Source of the DNA: Nibrella viscosa
Lineage (GTDB): Bacteria; Bacteroidota; Bacteroidia; Cytophagales; Spirosomataceae
Assembly: GCF_039541875.1 (NCBI RefSeq)
Contig: NZ_BAABHB010000003.1
Span: 248,001 to 312,000 of the forward strand
Length of the DNA stretch: 64,000 nt
Direction of reading: 5' to 3'
Below the pieces are notes generated by a model, which did not search any database, had not been told where the DNA came from, and saw only the letters and a program-made list of their open reading frames with translations. This document shows positions 42,411-50,014 of this stretch, one piece after another. A program made the position numbers and the translations under genes. Position 1 is the stretch's first letter. The number at the start of each line of letters is the position of its first letter.

Positions 42411-42525
42411 TAGTAGGCAGTACTCAGCAGACAGTTGGCAGTTGCCAATAGGCAGATTAAGACTGACCCCATTACTGAGAAAAAGCAGAAGGGCAATTGC
42501 CGACTGCAAACTGCCTGCTGCCAAC
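42411..42525 (+). repeat. Word-repeat hairpin, family c (GGCAGT / CTGCCTGC)
   Basis: Left words AGTAGGCAGTACTCAGCAGA and GTTGGCAGTTGCC (42412-42446) face GGCAATTGCCGACTGC and CTGCCTGCTGCC (42492-42522) as imperfect reverse complements. It occupies the leader between the promoter and the mature tRNA. Confidence 0.6.
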
Positions 42526-42532
42526 CTAAAAA

Positions 42533-42614
42533 GCGGGCGTGGCGAAATTGGTAGACGTGCCAGACTTAGGATCTGGTGCCGCAAGGCATGGGGGTTCGAG
42601 TCCCTCCGCCCGTA
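42533..42614 (+). tRNA. tRNA-Leu (anticodon UAG)
   Basis: An 82-base class II tRNA. Acceptor stem GCGGGCG pairs with CGCCCGT (one G-U at 1-72). The D-arm is GAAATTGGTAGAC, the anticodon stem-loop is CCAGACTTAGGATCTGG with UAG at 34-36, a variable arm TGCCGCAAGGCA follows, and the T-loop is GGTTCGAGTCCC. CCA is not encoded. It reads CUA (and other CUN) codons. It lies between two different word-repeat hairpins, upstream of tig. Confidence 0.97.
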
Positions 42615-42624
42615 CAAAGTACCC

Positions 42625-42699
42625 AAAGAGTGAAAGAGTGAAAGAGTGAAAGAGCGAACACAAATGCCATTCTTTCACTCATTCGCTCATTCACTCTTT
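42625..42699 (+). repeat. Word-repeat hairpin, family b (AAAGAGTG x4)
   Basis: Four direct 8-base copies, AAAGAGTG three times then AAAGAGCG (42625-42656), face CACTCATT, CGCTCATT and CACTCTTT (42676-42699). The arms match at about 26 of 30 positions. It starts 10 bases after the tRNA and ends 22 bases before tig. Confidence 0.75.
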
Positions 42700-42721
42700 A
42701 TCATTTTAAACGGTTACGATT

Positions 42722-44083
42722 GTGGATATTGCACTAGAAAAAGCCAGCGAAACCAACGCGTCGCTGAAGATCAAACTGACACCGAAAGATTATAAACCGG
42801 AGGTCGATAAAAAGCTGAAAGATTACGGCCGTAAGGTGGCCATGAAGGGCTTCCGCCCCGGCAAAGTGCCCGCTTCGCTGATTCAGAAAATGTACGGCAA
42901 GAGCATCCTGGTCGATGAGATCAACAACCTGCTCAGCCGGACCGTTAGCAGCTATATCCGCGAAAATAAATTACAGGTAGTGGGCGACCCGATTCCCAAC
43001 CGTGAGCAGGCCGATACCATCGACTGGGATAACCAGTCGGAGTTTGAGTTTAAGTATGATCTCGGTTTGGCTTCCGATTTCGAGGTGTATTTCCACCAGC
43101 TACCGGCCGTGCCCAACTACCAGATTGAAGCCGGTACTCAGGAGGTAGATGAAACAATTGCCAACCTGCAGAACCAGTTTCACGGCCACGAACATGCCGA
43201 CGAATCGGCTGAAGGGGATATGCTGTACGGTGAACTGACCCAGGCGCGGGCCGAAGGCGAGCCTTTCTCGACCAAAACCGCCCTGCCGCTGAACAAAGTA
43301 GCCCAGGAAGCCCTGCCACAGTTTATCGGTAAGAAAAAAGAGGATACCATCACGTTCGACATTCAGGCTGCGTTTCCGGATGAGAAAGACCGCTCGCTGG
43401 CAACCGGCATTAAGCAGGAAGAAGCCGCCGACCTTCAGGGCGAATTTATCTTCACCATCGAAGACATCACCCGCAACAAACCGGCCGACCTGAATCAGGA
43501 GTTCTTTGATAAGGTGCTAGGACCGGGCAATGTAGAGAGCGAAGAGCAGTTCCGCGAGCGGGTGCAGGAGATTATCAAAAATAACTACGAGCGCGAAGCC
43601 AACACGCTGCTGCGTTTTACTATTGAGAAAACCCTGCTGGAGAATATCCCTATTACGCTGCCCGATGAGTTTCTGAAGCAGTGGCTGCTGGAAGTGAACG
43701 AGGGTAAGTTTACGCCGGAGCAGATAGAAGAGCAGTACGATGATTTCACTAAATCGGTGAAGCTGCAGCTCATCAAGAACAAGATTGCCGAGCAGGCCGA
43801 CATCAAGGTAGAATTTGAAGAGGTAATGGGCGTAACCCGCCAGATGGTGCGCGAGCAGTTTGGTTTCTACGGTGACGATAGTCAGATGAACGAAACCATC
43901 GACCGTATTGCCCGTAACTACCTGATGGATGACAAGAGCAACGGCCAGAACTATACCAACATGTTTAACCGCGTGTACGACGACAAAGTAATCGAATACG
44001 CCAAAACGCAGGTGGAGCTTCAGCCGCAGACCGTAACGCTGGATGAGTTTAAAGAACTCGTCGCAGCGAATAACAACCGCTAA
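42722..44083 (+). CDS. tig: Trigger factor
   Basis: A 453-residue ribosome-bound chaperone for nascent chains. The N-terminal ribosome-binding signature is GFRPGKVPASLIQKMYG (residues 41-57). The middle region (about 150-245), where a PPIase domain normally sits, is diverged in the Bacteroidota manner, and the C-terminal helical substrate arms follow (NYEREANTLLRFTIEKTLLE; QLIKNKIAEQADIKVEFEEV). The start is GTG 42722 (MDIALEKASETN); no ATG lies before the conserved region in frame. clpP and clpX follow within 4 kb, the common tig-clpP-clpX order, here interrupted by a Uma2 and an XRE gene. Confidence 0.95.
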   Translation: MDIALEKASETNASLKIKLTPKDYKPEVDKKLKDYGRKVAMKGFRPGKVPASLIQKMYGKSILVDEINNLLSRTVSSYIRENKLQVVGDPIPNREQADTIDWDNQSEFEFKYDLGLASDFEVYFHQLPAVPNYQIEAGTQEVDETIANLQNQFHGHEHADESAEGDMLYGELTQARAEGEPFSTKTALPLNKVAQEALPQFIGKKKEDTITFDIQAAFPDEKDRSLATGIKQEEAADLQGEFIFTIEDITRNKPADLNQEFFDKVLGPGNVESEEQFRERVQEIIKNNYEREANTLLRFTIEKTLLENIPITLPDEFLKQWLLEVNEGKFTPEQIEEQYDDFTKSVKLQLIKNKIAEQADIKVEFEEVMGVTRQMVREQFGFYGDDSQMNETIDRIARNYLMDDKSNGQNYTNMFNRVYDDKVIEYAKTQVELQPQTVTLDEFKELVAANNNR

Positions 44084-44089
44084 TTGTCC

Positions 44090-44118
44090 GGGCCAGCATC
44101 TCTGCTGGCCCTTTCTTT
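44090..44118 (+). terminator. tig terminator
   Basis: GGGCCAGCA (44090-44098), loop TCTC, TGCTGGCCC (44103-44111), then TTCTTTTTC. Seven bases after the tig stop. Confidence 0.85.
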
Positions 44119-44224
44119 TTCACATCTTTTCGTTGTATAGATCGCTTATCGTGCGTAAGGCTGGATAGCAACTCATGTGAGGGAATTTGGTATCTTTATA
44201 GCTCAACTCAACCGGAAAATCGCC

Positions 44225-44788
44225 ATGATCTCAAATCCAGCCGCCAACCCCGCCCTGCCGACGCATCTGCAAACTGTCGAGGAGTTTGAGCAGTGGCAGA
44301 AGCAACCCGGTAACGACGGTAGCTTCGAGTTCGTCCGGGGGCGCATCATTCCAAAATCCATGAAACAGGATGAGATCGACATTGCCGATTTTCTGGCCCG
44401 CCGGTTTACCCAAACGAATGCCTATCAGCAAAAGCATATATTGTATCCAGAACTGGACTCATACGTAGACGCCACCCGCAAGCGCATTCCGGACCTCAGC
44501 TACTTCACGGCAGAGCAATGGCAGGCTATCCGGCGGGGTGAGCGGGTCAATACGCTGTTTGCCATCGAAATTCTGTCAGACTCGGAGAGTCACCAGGAAG
44601 TGCTGGATAAGATTCAGGATTATTTCGACGGTGGAGCGCAGTTGGGCTGGTACATTGTTCCCAAACATCAGAAAATTTATGCCTACACGTCACCCGACGA
44701 TTCTACGGTAATTAAGGGCCAGCAAACAATCTCTGCGTCCCCTGTGCTGCCAGATTTCCAGTTTACGGTCGCGGACCTGTTTGCGTAA
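44225..44788 (+). CDS. Uma2 family putative endonuclease
   Basis: A 187-residue PD-(D/E)XK-fold protein. FEFVRGRIIPKSMKQDE is the N-terminal Uma2 block, RIPDLSYFTAEQW holds the PD, LFAIEILSDSESHQEVLDKI the E-x-x-S core, and LGWYIVPKHQKIYAY the W-x-I-x-P strand. Start ATG 44225 is chosen because it begins the family-like sequence; ATG/GTG codons upstream add a short unrelated stretch. It sits between tig and clpP, tail to tail with an XRE regulator gene 21 bases away. Like other Uma2 copies it looks like a recent arrival in an otherwise conserved order. Confidence 0.85.
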   Translation: MISNPAANPALPTHLQTVEEFEQWQKQPGNDGSFEFVRGRIIPKSMKQDEIDIADFLARRFTQTNAYQQKHILYPELDSYVDATRKRIPDLSYFTAEQWQAIRRGERVNTLFAIEILSDSESHQEVLDKIQDYFDGGAQLGWYIVPKHQKIYAYTSPDDSTVIKGQQTISASPVLPDFQFTVADLFA

Positions 44789-44809
44789 GTGTTTATCGTT
44801 TTAAACGAA

Positions 44810-45250
44810 TTATTTAAATCCGATTCGCTCCCGTTCCCGTGGCTGCTCTACATCGGTACCGATGGCCCGCACCAGGTCCAGCATAACGCGCTCTTCGTAT
44901 TTACGCTTCCAGTGCTCGGCCTCCAGCCGGAGCTTATCCAGTTCTACCTGCTGCTTTTCCAGCTTTAGCCGGAGCGTCTCCAGTTCGTGCCGTACTTCGT
45001 TATCAATTATTTCTACGGGTTGGGCCGTGATGGCCTCTTCGGTCAGTAGCTCGGTTACCGACAGGTTCAGTACGTCTGCAATCTGCTCTAAGCGGCTCAG
45101 GGTCAGTTCCGTTTTGCCGCGCTCAATATCGCCGTAGGCGGTGGTAGACAGGCTGAGCAGATCGGCCATATTCTCCTGAGAATAACCCCGTTGCAGGCGC
45201 AGCCGCCGGATGCGTTCGCCGGGTGAGCGGTGGGTGGTTTTTGTCTTCAT
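44810..45250 (-). CDS. XRE-family transcriptional regulator with coiled coil
   Basis: A 146-residue regulator. The N-terminal helix-turn-helix is ERIRRLRLQRGYSQENMADLL with YGDIERGKTELTLSRLEQIAD. A strong coiled coil follows (about 80-120: RHELETLRLKLEKQQVELDKL), then a polar tail with RERERIGFK. The coil should make a dimer or join a partner. It stands between tig and clpP. On the minus strand a TAGTTTCG-like box precedes it by about 70 bases, without a proper -33 box. It could control itself, clpP (divergent, 133 bases away) or the facing Uma2 gene; none of this is shown. Confidence 0.88.
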   Translation of the reverse strand: MKTKTTHRSPGERIRRLRLQRGYSQENMADLLSLSTTAYGDIERGKTELTLSRLEQIADVLNLSVTELLTEEAITAQPVEIIDNEVRHELETLRLKLEKQQVELDKLRLEAEHWKRKYEERVMLDLVRAIGTDVEQPRERERIGFK

Positions 45251-45383
45251 CTCAAGTCCAGTCGATAAAATCTTAACTCATGCCGACAAGCATTTCTGTA
45301 AGGATCATGCATTTTTGTCGAAACTATATGTTTAACCAACATTTGTCTATTTTCGTTGCCAAATAAAACTAGAGAACGCAAGC

Positions 45384-46070
45384 ATGAATTACGGACAGGA
45401 ATTCCGCAAATACGCCGTTCATCACCTCGGCATGAACGGCCTGACGGTGGACGGTTACGTAAACCACACCGTTGAAAACATGACCCGCGCCGTGATCGAA
45501 GAGCGGCCGATGAACTTCCGCGAGGTCGACGTTTTTTCGCGTCTGATGGCCGACCGGATCATCTTTATGGGCATGGGCGTCGACGATAACATTGCCAACA
45601 TTGTGGTGGCGCAGTTACTTTTTCTGGAGTCGGCCGACCCGAAGAAAGATATCCTGATGTACATCAACAGTCCCGGCGGTTCGGTATACGCCGGTCTGGG
45701 TATTTACGATACTATGCAGTACGTCCGGCCTGATGTGGCCACCGTATGTACCAGTCTGGCGGCCTCGATGGGTGCCGTGCTGCTGGCGGGTGGTGCGGCC
45801 GGCAAACGGTCGGCGCTGCCGCACGCCCGGATTATGATTCACCAGCCGTCGGGCGGGGCGCAGGGTCAGTCGGTCGATATCGAAATTACGGCCAAGCAGA
45901 TTGTGCTGCTGCGTCGCGAGCTATACGATATTCTGGCGCAGCATACCGGCAAAACCTTTGAGCAGATCGAGAAAGACTCCGACCGCGACTACTGGATGAA
46001 GGCCGATGAGGCTAAAGAATACGGCCTGATCGACGAAGTACTGCGCCGGGATCGCCCTGCTACGACATAA
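45384..46070 (+). CDS. clpP: ATP-dependent Clp protease, proteolytic subunit
   Basis: A 228-residue serine protease that forms the double-heptamer barrel. The catalytic Ser is in CTSLAASMGAVLLAGG, His in ARIMIHQPSGGAQGQ, and the Asp follows in the FEQIEKDSDRDYWM region. IFMGMGVDDNIANIVVAQLLFLE and MYINSPGGSVYAGLGIYDTM are the handle and oxyanion strands. Length includes a 30-residue N-terminal extension, as in other Cytophagales. ATG 45384. clpX follows after a terminator-like hairpin. Confidence 0.96.
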   Translation: MNYGQEFRKYAVHHLGMNGLTVDGYVNHTVENMTRAVIEERPMNFREVDVFSRLMADRIIFMGMGVDDNIANIVVAQLLFLESADPKKDILMYINSPGGSVYAGLGIYDTMQYVRPDVATVCTSLAASMGAVLLAGGAAGKRSALPHARIMIHQPSGGAQGQSVDIEITAKQIVLLRRELYDILAQHTGKTFEQIEKDSDRDYWMKADEAKEYGLIDEVLRRDRPATT

Positions 46071-46113
46071 TCGGTTTGGTAAACTGTATGCCGCATAATA
46101 AATTTACTCTTCC

Positions 46114-46148
46114 AATACGACCTGGGGAAACTTGGGTCGTATTTTTTT
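46114..46148 (+). terminator. clpP terminator
   Basis: AATACGACC (46114-46122) pairs with GGTCGTATT (46135-46143), followed by T5 and G. Suggests clpX is at least partly transcribed on its own. Confidence 0.8.
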
Positions 46149-46225
46149 GTTATACCAACTGCAACAATAGATGGTAAACCCGGTTTATTTTTGCACTTTG
46201 AACCAGCTTATAAATTCTATATAGA

Positions 46226-47461
46226 ATGCCACAAATTAACTGCTCGTTCTGCGGACGACGTAAAAATGAAGTAGTCCTGCTGCTGTCGGGAATCGATGCC
46301 CACATCTGCAACTACTGCATTGAGCAAGGTCACCAGGTAGTGCTGGAGGAAACAAAGCCGCGTCAGAATGAAACCACGGCCGAGGCCTCGTTCAATCTGA
46401 TCAAGCCTATTGAGATGAAGAAATACCTGGATCAGTACGTCATTGGTCAGGACGAGGCTAAAAAAGTGATGACCGTGGCGGTATATAACCACTACAAGCG
46501 CCTGATGCAGCCTAAAACCGATGATGAAGTGACAATTGAAAAGTCGAACATCATCATGGTGGGCGAGACGGGAACCGGTAAAACGTACCTCGCCCGGACC
46601 GTTGCTAAAATTCTGCAGGTACCATTCTGCATTGCCGATGCGACCGTGATTACTGAAGCCGGTTACGTGGGCGAAGATGTAGAGACCATTCTGACCCGCT
46701 TGCTACAGGCGGCCGATTATAATGTAGAAGCTGCCGAGCGCGGCATCGTCTACATCGACGAGATCGATAAGATTGCCCGCAAATCAGATAACCCATCCAT
46801 CACCCGCGACGTAAGCGGAGAGGGTGTGCAGCAGGCGTTGCTGAAGCTGCTGGAAGGTTCGGTGGTGAATGTGCCGCCCCAGGGAGGTCGCAAACACCCT
46901 GACCAGAAACTGATTGCGGTGAATACCGAAAACATTCTGTTTATCTGCGGGGGGGCCTTCGATGGTATCGACCGGCACATTGCCAAGCGAATCAACACCC
47001 GGCCTATTGGTTTCTCCGGCGACCGCCGGCTGAACGAAACGTTTGAGAAAGGCCACCTGATGCGGTATGTGTCTGCGCAGGATCTGAAGTCGTTCGGCCT
47101 GATTCCGGAACTGATCGGCCGCCTGCCGGTGCTGACCTACCTGGAGCCGCTGAACCAGGATGCGCTGCTTCGTATCCTGACCGAGCCGCGTAACGCCCTG
47201 ACTAAGCAATACGAAAAGCTCTTTAATATGGAGGGTATCAAACTGTATTGGGATGATAGTGCGCTGGAGTATATTGTCGACCAGGCCATGCAGTACAAAC
47301 TGGGTGCCAGAGGGCTGCGCTCCATCTGCGAATCCATCATTACCGATGCCATGTTTGAGCTGCCCTCCGATGAAGATACAAAGGAATTTACCATTACGCG
47401 ACAGTACGCGATGGAGAAGTTCGGGAAGTCCACGCTACACCTGCTAAAGTCAGTGGCGTAG
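46226..47461 (+). CDS. clpX: ATP-dependent Clp protease, ATPase subunit ClpX
   Basis: A 411-residue AAA+ unfoldase. The N-terminal four-cysteine zinc domain is CSFCGRRKN...ICNYC (residues 5-33). Walker A is GETGTGKTYLA, the ClpX pore loop GYVGEDVETIL, Walker B IVYIDEIDKIA, and the ClpP-contact loop lies in the GRLPVLTYLEP area, with GARGLRSICESI near sensor 2. ATG 46226. A TATTTTTG -7 box at 46186-46193 supports a separate promoter, although the -33 box is weak. A perfect 16-bp hairpin ends the gene. Confidence 0.97.
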   Translation: MPQINCSFCGRRKNEVVLLLSGIDAHICNYCIEQGHQVVLEETKPRQNETTAEASFNLIKPIEMKKYLDQYVIGQDEAKKVMTVAVYNHYKRLMQPKTDDEVTIEKSNIIMVGETGTGKTYLARTVAKILQVPFCIADATVITEAGYVGEDVETILTRLLQAADYNVEAAERGIVYIDEIDKIARKSDNPSITRDVSGEGVQQALLKLLEGSVVNVPPQGGRKHPDQKLIAVNTENILFICGGAFDGIDRHIAKRINTRPIGFSGDRRLNETFEKGHLMRYVSAQDLKSFGLIPELIGRLPVLTYLEPLNQDALLRILTEPRNALTKQYEKLFNMEGIKLYWDDSALEYIVDQAMQYKLGARGLRSICESIITDAMFELPSDEDTKEFTITRQYAMEKFGKSTLHLLKSVA

Positions 47462-47496
47462 GTCTGCTTCTAAGTGACTAAATACGGGAAGAAGAT

Positions 47497-47530
47497 GAAA
47501 AACCCGGCCTGATTTCAGGCCGGGTTTTTC
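47497..47530 (+). terminator. clpX terminator, perfect 16-bp stem
   Basis: GAAAAACCCGGCCTGA (47497-47512) and its exact reverse complement (47515-47530) around TT; the stem ends in TTTTTC. Confidence 0.85.
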
Positions 47531-47624
47531 GTTAACTCAGTTTTTTATCTGTTTTTTTCATTTGTTTCTAACAAAGTGTATGTTTAGGCGTTCATGCAAA
47601 AAATCAATGTCCAACCAAAAAACC

Positions 47625-48203
47625 ATGTGTAGCATGAGAACTTTGACTAAAAATGCCTTTTTTGCCCTCGCCACAGCCGCTTTACTGAGTGCCTGCAGCC
47701 GCCCCTACGCTACGTTCCAGAGAACCCAGCACGAGAATTTCCACGCCCAGAAAGTTGAGGCTGTGGTAACGCCGGTGCAGGACGAGGTACAGGTAGCTCA
47801 AATAACAGAGTCGGCTACGGTAGCCGCTCCGGTACAAACTGAAGCATTGGCCTCGGTAGAGAACAAGGCTGTTGCCAATAAGAAGCTGGAAAAGCGGATG
47901 GCAAAAGTACAAAATCTGCTGACTGCTGCCGCTGAGAAGAACGCGCTGGCACCGCAGGCAAGCAACGCTCCCCAGAAGCTGAATATGGTGGAGAAGATGT
48001 TGCTGAAGAAGATCGATAAGAAAATCAAGAATAAAGTAGCGCCTGATGAAGCCAAGGCGTTGAACTCAAACATCCGTATCGGTCTGATCCTGCTGCTGGC
48101 TGCTATTGTTCTGGCTTTGATTCCGGGCCTATGGTGGTTGTCGTCAATTGCTGGTATCGCCGGTGTGGTATTTATCGTTCTCGGCCTGATCAATATGGCT
48201 TAG
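47625..48203 (+). CDS. Small lipoprotein with C-terminal membrane helices
   Basis: A 192-residue protein. The signal ends LATAALLSACSRPYATFQRT, a good lipobox, with the SRPYATFQRT start seen in other Bacteroidota lipoproteins. The middle is Ala/Val/Glu-rich and basic (NKAVANKKLEKRMAKVQNLL; EKMLLKKIDKKIKNKVA). The end has two hydrophobic helices (IGLILLLAAIVLALIPGLWWL; IAGIAGVVFIVLGLIN). Lipid anchor plus two helices is an odd combination: the helices should keep it in the inner membrane. Start ATG 47625 or 47634. Function unknown. A terminator follows. Confidence 0.65.
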   Translation: MCSMRTLTKNAFFALATAALLSACSRPYATFQRTQHENFHAQKVEAVVTPVQDEVQVAQITESATVAAPVQTEALASVENKAVANKKLEKRMAKVQNLLTAAAEKNALAPQASNAPQKLNMVEKMLLKKIDKKIKNKVAPDEAKALNSNIRIGLILLLAAIVLALIPGLWWLSSIAGIAGVVFIVLGLINMA

Positions 48204-48255
48204 CAACCTAAGCCTAACAGGCCCGACAAACCAATACTGGTATTGATTTTCGAGT

Positions 48256-48302
48256 ACGGCGTAGTGGCTTTCCTTCGGGACAGCCGCTACGCCGTTTTTT
48301 TT
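48256..48302 (+). terminator. Lipoprotein gene terminator
   Basis: 14-bp stem ACGGCGTAGTGGCT (48256-48269) with 48282-48295 (one G-U pair), then eight or more T. Confidence 0.9.
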
Positions 48303-48396
48303 GTTTTTAACAATCTAATTGCCCGTTATTGAGTAAACTTGCAGGATTATTTGGCAGTCGCTGCCATCCTCTTAAACGGCGAAAGCTATCAAAGTC

Positions 48397-49530
48397 ATGT
48401 CACAATTATTTAATGTATATCCGCTATACGATATTGAGCCGGTACGGGCGTTGGGAAGTTATGTGTGGGACCGGAACGGCGACCGCTATCTGGACCTCTA
48501 CGGGGGCCATGCCGTGATCTCCGTTGGCCATACGCACCCGCGCTATGTACAGGCATTGACCAACCAGCTGCAGCAAATATCGTTTTACTCCAATTCGGTA
48601 AAGATTCCGCAGCAGCAGGAACTGGCTGATAAACTGGGGGCACTCTCAGGCTACCCCGATTTTGCGCTCTTCCTGTGCAACTCCGGGGCCGAAGCGAACG
48701 AAAACGCCTTGAAACTGGCATCGTTTCATACCGGCCGGACACAGGTGGTGGCTTTCCGAAAAGGCTTTCACGGCCGTACTGCCGGGGCCGTAGCGGCTAC
48801 CGACAACCCGGCCATTGTGGCTCCGGTCAATTTTAATCAGCATGTGCAGTTTGTGCCGTATAATGATGTGGAAGCAGCTAAAGCGGCTATTACGGAGGAG
48901 ACCTGCGCCGTCATTATTGAAGGTATCCAGGGCGTGGGGGGGATTCATGTGGCCACCGACGAGTTCTTGCAGGCGCTGCGGCAGCGCTGTGACCAGACCG
49001 GCGCGGTGCTGATTCTGGACGGGGTGCAGTGCGGCTATGGCCGGTCGGGGCGTTTTTTTTCGCACCAGTTCAGCGGCATTGAGCCGGACCTGGTTACGAT
49101 GGCTAAAGGCATGGGCAACGGTTTTCCGATTGGCGGGGTTATGATCTCACCGACATTCAAAGCGAGCTATGGCCTGCTGGGTACCACCTTCGGCGGCAAT
49201 CACCTGGCCTGTACGGCGGCTATTGCCGTGCTGGATATTATGAAGGACGAAGAACTGATGACGAATGCTACCCGGATGGGTGACTACCTGATGGATGGTA
49301 TCCGGCAGATCGGCGGCTATAAAGAACTGCGTGGCCGGGGGCTGATGATCGGTATCGAGTACGACTTTCCGGTGGAGACGCTGCGCAATACGCTACTGTT
49401 CGAGCATCATATCTTTACAGGTGTGGCCGGCAAAAACACAATCCGGTTGCTGCCGTCTCTGGCGATTGGGAATGAGGAGGCTGATCTGTTTTTGGAGGCT
49501 TTAAGTAAAGAAGTAAAAGTGGTGCTATAA
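48397..49530 (+). CDS. argD: N-acylornithine aminotransferase (ArgD type)
   Basis: A 377-residue PLP enzyme that converts N-acyl-glutamate semialdehyde to N-acylornithine. It has the class III aminotransferase layout: YGGHAVISVGHTHPRY, CNSGAEANENALKLA, FHGRTAGAVAATDNP, the Asp of VLILDGVQCGYGRSG, the PLP lysine in TMAKGMGNGFPIGG, and TTFGGNHLACTAAIAVLD. ATG 48397. Its neighbours argF' and argB confirm an arginine role. It is the first gene of the arginine set; the next arginine gene is displaced by a GxxExxY insert starting two bases after its stop codon. Confidence 0.93.
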   Translation: MSQLFNVYPLYDIEPVRALGSYVWDRNGDRYLDLYGGHAVISVGHTHPRYVQALTNQLQQISFYSNSVKIPQQQELADKLGALSGYPDFALFLCNSGAEANENALKLASFHTGRTQVVAFRKGFHGRTAGAVAATDNPAIVAPVNFNQHVQFVPYNDVEAAKAAITEETCAVIIEGIQGVGGIHVATDEFLQALRQRCDQTGAVLILDGVQCGYGRSGRFFSHQFSGIEPDLVTMAKGMGNGFPIGGVMISPTFKASYGLLGTTFGGNHLACTAAIAVLDIMKDEELMTNATRMGDYLMDGIRQIGGYKELRGRGLMIGIEYDFPVETLRNTLLFEHHIFTGVAGKNTIRLLPSLAIGNEEADLFLEALSKEVKVVL

Positions 49531-49531
49531 C

Positions 49532-50010
49532 TTTTAACCGCAAAGACGCGAAGGGGGGCGCAAAGGTCGCAAAGAAAAGAGAAGATGGGAGAGAATGATA
49601 TTGCTTGTGTTGTGGTTAATTATGCTTTTAAGGTGCATAAGGCGTTGGGACCGGGTTTGCTCGAATCGGCTTATGAGGAATGCCTGGCATATGAACTAAT
49701 CAACGCGGGAATGTCTGTTGAGCGGCAGAAAGGCTTGCCTCTGTATTATGATGCCATCAAAATGGATGTTGGCTATCGCGTCGATTTACTGGTAAACCAG
49801 AAAGTTATCATCGAACTAAAAGCCGTTGACGCACTCAACGATGTACATACTGCTCAACTAATCACCTATTTAAAGCTATCCCATTGCAAACTCGGCCTGC
49901 TCATCAACTTCAATGTAGCCTTGATAAAAGACGGCATCCGCCCATTAGCCAATAACCTGTAATTTTTCTTTGCGAACTTAGCGCCCACCTTAGCGCCTTT
50001 GCGGTTAAAA
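49532..50010 (+). mobile_element. Inverted-repeat-bounded unit carrying a GxxExxY gene
   Basis: Arms 49532-49578 and 49964-50010 are 47 bases each and match as reverse complements at 42 positions. They are built from CGCAAAG / GCGCTAAGG words and open TTTTAACCGC. Between them is only the GxxExxY gene, whose stop is one base from the right arm. The unit fits exactly between argD and argF'. ATAA stands just after the right arm and, one base displaced, before the left arm; as a target duplication this is weak. No transposase is present. Confidence 0.65.
49585..49962 (+). CDS. GxxExxY protein (PD-(D/E)XK nuclease superfamily)
   Basis: A 125-residue protein. The family motif is LGPGLLESAYEECLAYEL (G-x-x-E-x-x-Y). 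The nuclease-fold core is GYRVDLLVNQKVIIELKAVD (D, then E-x-K) with a following HTAQLITYLKL helix carrying Q and Y. All putative catalytic residues are kept, so it can be active, but no substrate is known for this family. ATG 49585 is seven bases inside the left inverted arm. It interrupts the argD-argF' order and is most likely a passenger or part of a mobile unit, not an arginine gene. Confidence 0.88.
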   Translation: MGENDIACVVVNYAFKVHKALGPGLLESAYEECLAYELINAGMSVERQKGLPLYYDAIKMDVGYRVDLLVNQKVIIELKAVDALNDVHTAQLITYLKLSHCKLGLLINFNVALIKDGIRPLANNL

Positions 50011-50014
50011 ATAA

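Noticed and set aside
42625..42699. CRISPR-like array
   Set aside because: Four direct 8-base copies are far too short and have no spacers. The second half is the reverse complement, which marks a hairpin element.
49527..50014. ATAA target-site duplication of the GxxExxY unit
   Set aside because: The left copy is one base away from the arm and overlaps the argD stop codon, and a 4-base AT match is easily chance. Kept only as a remark.
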